Source of the DNA: Mayamaea pseudoterrestris
Taxonomy: Eukaryota; Bacillariophyta; Bacillariophyceae; Sellaphorales; Sellaphoraceae
Direction of reading: 5' to 3'
DNA length: 64,000 nt
Assembly (NCBI GenBank): GCA_027923505.1
Contig: BROI01000002.1
Coordinates: 2,294,001 to 2,358,000, forward strand
Shown: piece after piece, positions 59,646 through 64,000 of the stretch
Layout of the letters: the number at the start of each line of letters is the position of its first letter
How positions within the stretch are numbered: the first letter of the stretch is position 1
Translations under genes and position numbers: made by a program
Notes under the pieces: model-generated
Database searches by the model: none
Seen by the model: the letters and a program-made list of their open reading frames with translations, nothing else
What the model was told of the DNA's origin: nothing

Positions 59646-59795
59646 CGTTGTCGTCGTGACAATGTTCTTGCTATCACCTGCGGAACTTTCCGGGCCAAGA
59701 ACCAACGTGCGTCCACGTTACTTCGTAAATCAATAGTACTCTTCGTCGATAAAGTCTCTATGCCGAGGCAATGAGTCTCAAGACAGTGTTAATCT
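59646..59795 (-). promoter_or_regulatory. Leader of element CD with candidate primer-binding site
   Basis: 150 bp between 5' LTR D and the gag ATG. On the minus strand AGATTAACACTGTCTTGAG begins right after the LTR (59795-59777), matching the block after the F LTR apart from five inserted bases. The tRNA is not identified. Confidence 0.45.
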
Positions 59796-60106
59796 TGTAA
59801 CTTGTAAATCAAATCGTTGCACCTTTCGCTTGTAGCTGTCCTTGGATGGCCAATCCAAGCTTGCAGTTGCTACAATACGAGAGACGAATAAATCGCTTTC
59901 TTAACTCTTCAAGCTTAGTAAGTCTGCTTGTTTCTACTCTATATCGCACTAGTTTCAGCAATATACTTGTTGAATCGCTTCGAAGCCGTCGCTGCCACGC
60001 ATCACGCGATCGTGAGGCTGTGGTGAGCCGCGAGTGCCGCTGTGTCACCCTATCGGACATTCGGTGTGACTTGCCCGATTTTCGCTGTTTTCGTTCGCAT
60101 CCTGCA
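59796..60106 (-). repeat. LTR D (5' LTR of element CD)
   Basis: 311 bp, TG..CA, no difference seen from LTR C or E. On its left (plus coordinates) lies leader sequence, not a PPT, which makes it the 5' LTR. Confidence 0.93.
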
Positions 60107-60108
60107 AT
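60107..60108. other. Two-base LTR-LTR junction
   Basis: Only AT separates LTR D from LTR E. On the minus strand the order is LTR E end (TTACA), A, T, LTR D start (TGCAGG). The A equals the base after the 5' LTR in CD (59795). The T equals the base before every 3' LTR of this family. Confidence 0.8.
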
Positions 60109-60419
60109 TGTAACTTGTAAATCAAATCGTTGCACCTTTCGCTTGTAGCTGTCCTTGGATGGCCAATCCAAGCTTGCAGTTGCTACAATACGAGAGACGA
60201 ATAAATCGCTTTCTTAACTCTTCAAGCTTAGTAAGTCTGCTTGTTTCTACTCTATATCGCACTAGTTTCAGCAATATACTTGTTGAATCGCTTCGAAGCC
60301 GTCGCTGCCACGCATCACGCGATCGTGAGGCTGTGGTGAGCCGCGAGTGCCGCTGTGTCACCCTATCGGACATTCGGTGTGACTTGCCCGATTTTCGCTG
60401 TTTTCGTTCGCATCCTGCA
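60109..60419 (-). repeat. LTR E (3' LTR of element E)
   Basis: 311 bp, TG..CA, no difference seen from C and D. The PPT complement ACTCCCCTCAAG follows at 60420. Confidence 0.93.
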
Positions 60420-60437
60420 ACTCCCCTCAAGTCATAC

Positions 60438-61364
60438 CTAATAGTTAGATTCCTTGAAGAGCAGGTTCTTTAAGTGCTTGCTTGCCGTAGCCCGTGGAAG
60501 AAACTTGGTAAGTACATCCGCCGGGTTTGTCGTTCCCATGATGTGGTTGAAATTAATAATTCCCGCCGCAATCGCTTCGCGTACACGGTGAAATGCCAGT
60601 GCATTGTGTCGCTTCGTCAGACTAGAGTGCGGTAGGTTGCTGCTTTGCGTTACCGACTTGTTGTCTCCAAACATCCATGAAGGTCCGTCGAGCGGAACTC
60701 CCAACATGCGTAGCGTGAAGCGAAGATCCATGATCTGCTCCGTGCTCACTCTCGCTGCTACAAACTCCGAGCCGTACGTCGCCGTCTCGACCGTCGCTTG
60801 GCGTTTCGAAAACCAATCAACGACTGTTCCATTCAACATGTGTAGCATGCCCATCGCTGCCCGTCCCGTCGTGTAATCGTGGTACAGGTTCGCATCTTCG
60901 AACGTTGACATTCGCACCGCCTTGCCGCGCGGCGTGGGCATGTTCCACGGAAGCTCTTCGCAGATCTTGCCGTACACACTGTAATCCCAATCCATCTTGT
61001 CAACTGTCGCGTATCGCTCGTCCGTTGGAATCGAAACGTTGAATCGAATCGCTCCATCCGGGTATCTTCGTAAGTATCCGCAAATATGCTTCAACCGTTC
61101 CAAGTGCCCCGCTCGTGGCGCAGCTCGGAATCTCCCCATAGTCATGACAGCACAGTGAATGTCGAATCGACATAAACTTACTGCCCATTGCAACGCACCA
61201 ATTATCGATTGATACTTCGCAATTCCGTCGTCGTCAAGTTCTTTCGTTTCGTCGAGTTCCGGATGATCGCCGTCGCGTAGTGGACTTGTCTGCGGTCGCG
61301 GTTCCTCGCCGAACATTTCTTTGTAGTTCGCTAGTAGTCTTGTGACGTACTTCTTCGCTCCTAA
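60438..61364 (-). CDS. Element E: end of RT and RNase H after the premature stop
   Basis: 309 codons in frame behind a TGA at 61367-61365, the same position and change as in CD. First ATG 61316. RNase H motifs are as in CD. Confidence 0.83.
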   Translation of the reverse strand, partial: LGAKKYVTRLLANYKEMFGEEPRPQTSPLRDGDHPELDETKELDDDGIAKYQSIIGALQWAVSLCRFDIHCAVMTMGRFRAAPRAGHLERLKHICGYLRRYPDGAIRFNVSIPTDERYATVDKMDWDYSVYGKICEELPWNMPTPRGKAVRMSTFEDANLYHDYTTGRAAMGMLHMLNGTVVDWFSKRQATVETATYGSEFVAARVSTEQIMDLRFTLRMLGVPLDGPSWMFGDNKSVTQSSNLPHSSLTKRHNALAFHRVREAIAAGIINFNHIMGTTNPADVLTKFLPRATASKHLKNLLFKESNY

Positions 61365-63005
61365 TCAGAGTACGCCGTCGTCGTCTCGCCAAACGTCTGC
61401 GCCCAAATGATATGCCAATGGACCGACGCCCTTCAACTTGTAGTTGTAGTTCTCAATTAAAAGATCCGTTAGTTCCTTCGGATTCTTCATCGCTATCGCT
61501 AAATCGTCGACATACACACAAACGTATTCGTAGTGCGTGCCTTTATCGCGCATCCACACGTCCGGTTCTGCGATACACGGCGTGAAGCCAATGTCGCGGA
61601 GCGTGTCTGCAAAGTGCTCGTGCCAGCGTGCGCCTGACGTGCGAAGACCGTATAGTGCCTTCACGATCGTGAGCGTGTGACCCTCGAGCTCCCCGAACTC
61701 CGGACCTGCCACGATATAAACCTTCTCTTTCGTTTTCGCTTCCAAGTATGCGTTGCCGACGTCAGCTGCCCACAGTTCCAGACCGTTGAGTTCCGCTAAC
61801 ATCGCTACCATTCGTAGACTTCGCAATGACACAACGCCCGAGTAAACTGAATCCTTCGGCGGCTCTGTCATATGTCCTCCTGCAACGAGTCGTGCTTTCC
61901 GTCGCAAATCGTGCTTGACATCGAATATCATGTGCACGTTTATTCGTTTCCACGGCGCCGGCATAACCTTACCGACTCCTTGATCTGCGAACGTGTCGTA
62001 ATCATTTATCTGATTTAATTCCGTTCGAATCGCATCCGTCCACAGCGTGTTGCCGTTGATCTCGTCGAGAGCTTTCGCATCTTTATAATTGCGCGGCAAC
62101 CTTACGCCGAATTTGTAGCGTACGCCGTTTGCTTTCGATTTTCGTTTCGCCGCTGTTACCATCTGTCGAAACTTCTTTCGCTTCCGAGTGTAATGCTCCA
62201 GCTGCTTCCATCCTGGCTTGTCGAGTAAGCCGTGCTTGAGTCCATACTCTGCGATCGTTATCGGATCGTCCTTCTTCATGATCGCGAGAGGCTCCCACGT
62301 CGTCGTTCCGTCAGTCCATTCGACGAGAACGTTACTTGAACTTCCTTTGTATGTCGGATCGTTCGGTTTCAAATTAAGCTCGTGTCCGATTACCTTCGTG
62401 AATACCCACTGAGTCGCCGGATCGTTTCGTATATCTTCGTCCATCTGTCGTTCGATTAAATCCGACAGTTCGTTGTAACTTATTAAGTCTTTCGCTGGCT
62501 CCTCTCCCATTTGGATTAGGAAACCTTTCGTCGTTTCGAGTAGCTCGTTATCGCGTACTTCGATATATTCGCATACAGTCGCTCGCATTTTCTGACCGTT
62601 TTCGTGTTCCCTTACGAACGTGCGTCCGATGAGTTCGCTTGGAGAGAACAGAGGGCATTTATTCCCTGATTCTTGCTCAGCCCTTCTGAAGAACTTCGCT
62701 GGTACGTTGGCGTGGTTCGCCATCGGAATTGTTTCGTCGTCGTTTCCTTCGTAGTTGTCGTGACTACTTTCTGTCGCATGCGTGCTATGGTAGCGTCCTG
62801 TCGCGAGATCTGGAGTTTCAAAATTTCGCTCGCTTGCGCGTGTAGCTTCTTCAGAAATCTCCCCTCCAGACTCAGGGAAGGAAGGCAACTCTCGTGGTAA
62901 CAAGTAGCTGCGCGAGACCACGTTGGAGCGCGGAATCGCCTGAAGCGTGTCGTCCGTCAGAACGAGAAAAGTCATGTGCGGACCGCTATTCTCTGCGATG
63001 CCCAC
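61365..63005 (-). CDS. Element E: RT part of pol between frameshift and stop
   Basis: 546 codons, opening behind the frameshift at an A3 run (63039-63041; A4 in CD) and ending at the shared TGA. Contains the chromo-like SNVLVEWTDGTTTWEPL segment and RT through YVDDLAIAM. The ATG at 63005 is simply the first in frame, not a natural start. Confidence 0.83.
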   Translation of the reverse strand: MGIAENSGPHMTFLVLTDDTLQAIPRSNVVSRSYLLPRELPSFPESGGEISEEATRASERNFETPDLATGRYHSTHATESSHDNYEGNDDETIPMANHANVPAKFFRRAEQESGNKCPLFSPSELIGRTFVREHENGQKMRATVCEYIEVRDNELLETTKGFLIQMGEEPAKDLISYNELSDLIERQMDEDIRNDPATQWVFTKVIGHELNLKPNDPTYKGSSSNVLVEWTDGTTTWEPLAIMKKDDPITIAEYGLKHGLLDKPGWKQLEHYTRKRKKFRQMVTAAKRKSKANGVRYKFGVRLPRNYKDAKALDEINGNTLWTDAIRTELNQINDYDTFADQGVGKVMPAPWKRINVHMIFDVKHDLRRKARLVAGGHMTEPPKDSVYSGVVSLRSLRMVAMLAELNGLELWAADVGNAYLEAKTKEKVYIVAGPEFGELEGHTLTIVKALYGLRTSGARWHEHFADTLRDIGFTPCIAEPDVWMRDKGTHYEYVCVYVDDLAIAMKNPKELTDLLIENYNYKLKGVGPLAYHLGADVWRDDDGVL

Positions 63006-63997
63006 GAATCGGCCGTTGCCAGATCGTACCGCCGAGGGAAACTCCCCTGCGCCTCAAACGTGACCGGTTCCCACCACTTGAAATGTAACAAAGGCGAAAT
63101 ATCCGGCAGATTTCCGAACGCAACTTCCGTTGGCGTGCGCCATCCCAGCGATTTCGTCGCGAGGACGTTCAGTATCATGATTACGAATTTAATCAGCAAA
63201 ACCCAGCAATGGCCTGGCGAACCCGAATCTCGTTGGAGGTTCTCCATCATTGGCTTAATGTGCGACGTGTGACGTTCGCATGGATTTTGTTCTGGATGAC
63301 CCGGTTCTGTGGTCACTTGAGGAATATTGTACATCCGACAGAGATCACTCACAGCCTTGCCAGTCTCCGACTTGGCATTGTCGCTGAGCAGTCCGTTAGG
63401 AGCGCCCACTTCGCGGATAAAATCCTCTAACGCGTTTGACATTTCGCTCTCCGACTTCATCGGGTAGCCGCGCGTGTAAAAACTTTCTCGTCCAACAAAG
63501 AGCTGCATCTTAGTAGCTCCCCCATGCCCTAGAATTCCATCATCCAAAGCTGGCGTGTCAGAGTGTATCGTGTCCGTGGCGAATAGTTCGCGCAACCGCT
63601 GAACGTTCGCGGCCGGAAATCGTGATTTCGTGAGGTGTCGAAATGGTAATCGCGGGTGTGCGCTGAGATGATACCATGCTTCCGTGTGACGTAAAGTCTG
63701 TTGAACGCGCTCAGTCGGGACCCATCCGAGGTACGGCCGAAGAGCATTATAGTCCGGTTCCTTGCTTCTTAGCTTCCGCAAATTAACGCGTGAAAACTGA
63801 GCGTGTCGCACGCACCGATTGATCAGTACGTCAAGTTCGTCGCCAGTGCGTGTCGGCGTGTGACGATTGCGGTGCGTGATACCGTCATCGTCGAATCGTT
63901 CGTCGAAAGATCCATAATCGTGATCTCGTTCGTCGAAATCGTCGTGCGCGTGCTCGACATCGTAAACAGTCGGGTCCCACGGCACGTCCGACGTCAT
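62972..63997 (-). CDS. Element E: integrase part of pol (partial)
   Basis: 341 codons open to the window edge. Integrase zinc-binding and catalytic parts: HLSAHPRLPFRHL, TDTIHSDTP, LLSDNAKSETG, TEPGHPEQNPCERH. After FEAQGSFP the frame shifts because of the missing A and ends 28 codons later. Continues upstream beyond the window. Confidence 0.85.
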   Translation of the reverse strand: MTSDVPWDPTVYDVEHAHDDFDERDHDYGSFDERFDDDGITHRNRHTPTRTGDELDVLINRCVRHAQFSRVNLRKLRSKEPDYNALRPYLGWVPTERVQQTLRHTEAWYHLSAHPRLPFRHLTKSRFPAANVQRLRELFATDTIHSDTPALDDGILGHGGATKMQLFVGRESFYTRGYPMKSESEMSNALEDFIREVGAPNGLLSDNAKSETGKAVSDLCRMYNIPQVTTEPGHPEQNPCERHTSHIKPMMENLQRDSGSPGHCWVLLIKFVIMILNVLATKSLGWRTPTEVAFGNLPDISPLLHFKWWEPVTFEAQGSFPRRYDLATADSWASQRIAVRT

Positions 63998-64000
63998 GAT

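Larger units (their letters stand above)
53524..60106 (-). mobile_element. Ty1/copia (CoDi-like) element CD, full length
   Basis: 6583 bp with both LTRs (C at 53524-53834, D at 59796-60106), which appear identical by eye, so insertion was recent. One gag-pol frame with a single premature stop. Domain order protease, integrase, RT, RNase H is that of Ty1/copia. DNAKSE and EPGHPEQNPCER in the integrase resemble the CoDi elements of diatoms. Left flanking pentamer ACCAT; the right side runs into LTR E after two bases. Confidence 0.92.
60109..64000 (-). mobile_element. Ty1/copia element E, continues past the window
   Basis: 3' LTR, PPT and pol up to the integrase/protease border. Very close to CD, including its premature stop. 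It has an extra one-base deletion at an A-run that separates integrase from RT. The 5' part lies outside the window. Confidence 0.9.

Overview
The window looks like nuclear DNA of a diatom or a close stramenopile relative. The evidence is a UDP-glucose pyrophosphorylase/phosphoglucomutase fusion gene, a secreted protein built of Pro-Ser-Asp-Val repeats of the kind common in diatoms, Ty1/copia elements with a CoDi-like pol, and genes with few introns of 64-112 bp bounded by GT..AG. There are no bacterial operons. Closely packed single genes sit on both strands. I saw no tRNA, rRNA or CRISPR array.

Host gene region, 1-33213. In order: the 3' end of a gene carrying an ankyrin-like tail; STT3, the catalytic oligosaccharyltransferase subunit, which carries a related tail; two paralogous small proteins of repeated winged-helix-like modules; a secreted M20 amidohydrolase; a basic coiled-coil protein; a YccV/TPR protein; a DUF5672-like type II membrane protein; an unrecognised type II membrane protein; the secreted repeat protein; a small secreted orphan; the UGP/PGM fusion; tubulin cofactor E; a two-pore K+ channel with EF hands; a C2H2 zinc-finger protein with a tyrosine-recombinase-like segment; a MYND-finger gene and its broken duplicate; a TrhO/rhodanese protein fused to an RRM-like domain; and an AT-rich three-exon orphan. 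Several genes were rebuilt here by joining exons: STT3, UGP/PGM, the K+ channel, the TrhO-like gene and the orphan. They fall loosely into ER N-glycosylation (STT3), nucleotide-sugar supply (UGP/PGM), secretion and Golgi (DUF5672, repeat protein) and cytoskeleton (TBCE), with no sign of co-regulation.

Repeat and retroelement region, 33507-64000. A roughly 370-bp unit is repeated about 2.5 times. Next comes a DIRS-like element on the minus strand (gag, RT/RNase H, tyrosine recombinase). It is cut by the 3' LTR of copia element A. A is cut by a second copia family, F, on the plus strand. F is cut by a decayed copy, B. B is cut by a nearly intact copy, CD, which is joined end to end with a further copy, E, running off the window. 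The simplest reading is a nested insertion stack whose right-hand halves lie beyond base 64000. The two LTRs at the CD/E boundary are separated by just two bases, as expected from joining of cDNA ends.

Most notable: the nested stack and its LTR-LTR junction, the DIRS-like element with an X-Y-X repeat block containing a perfect G-quadruplex motif, the recombinase-like zinc-finger protein, and the shared ankyrin-like tails of two convergent genes.
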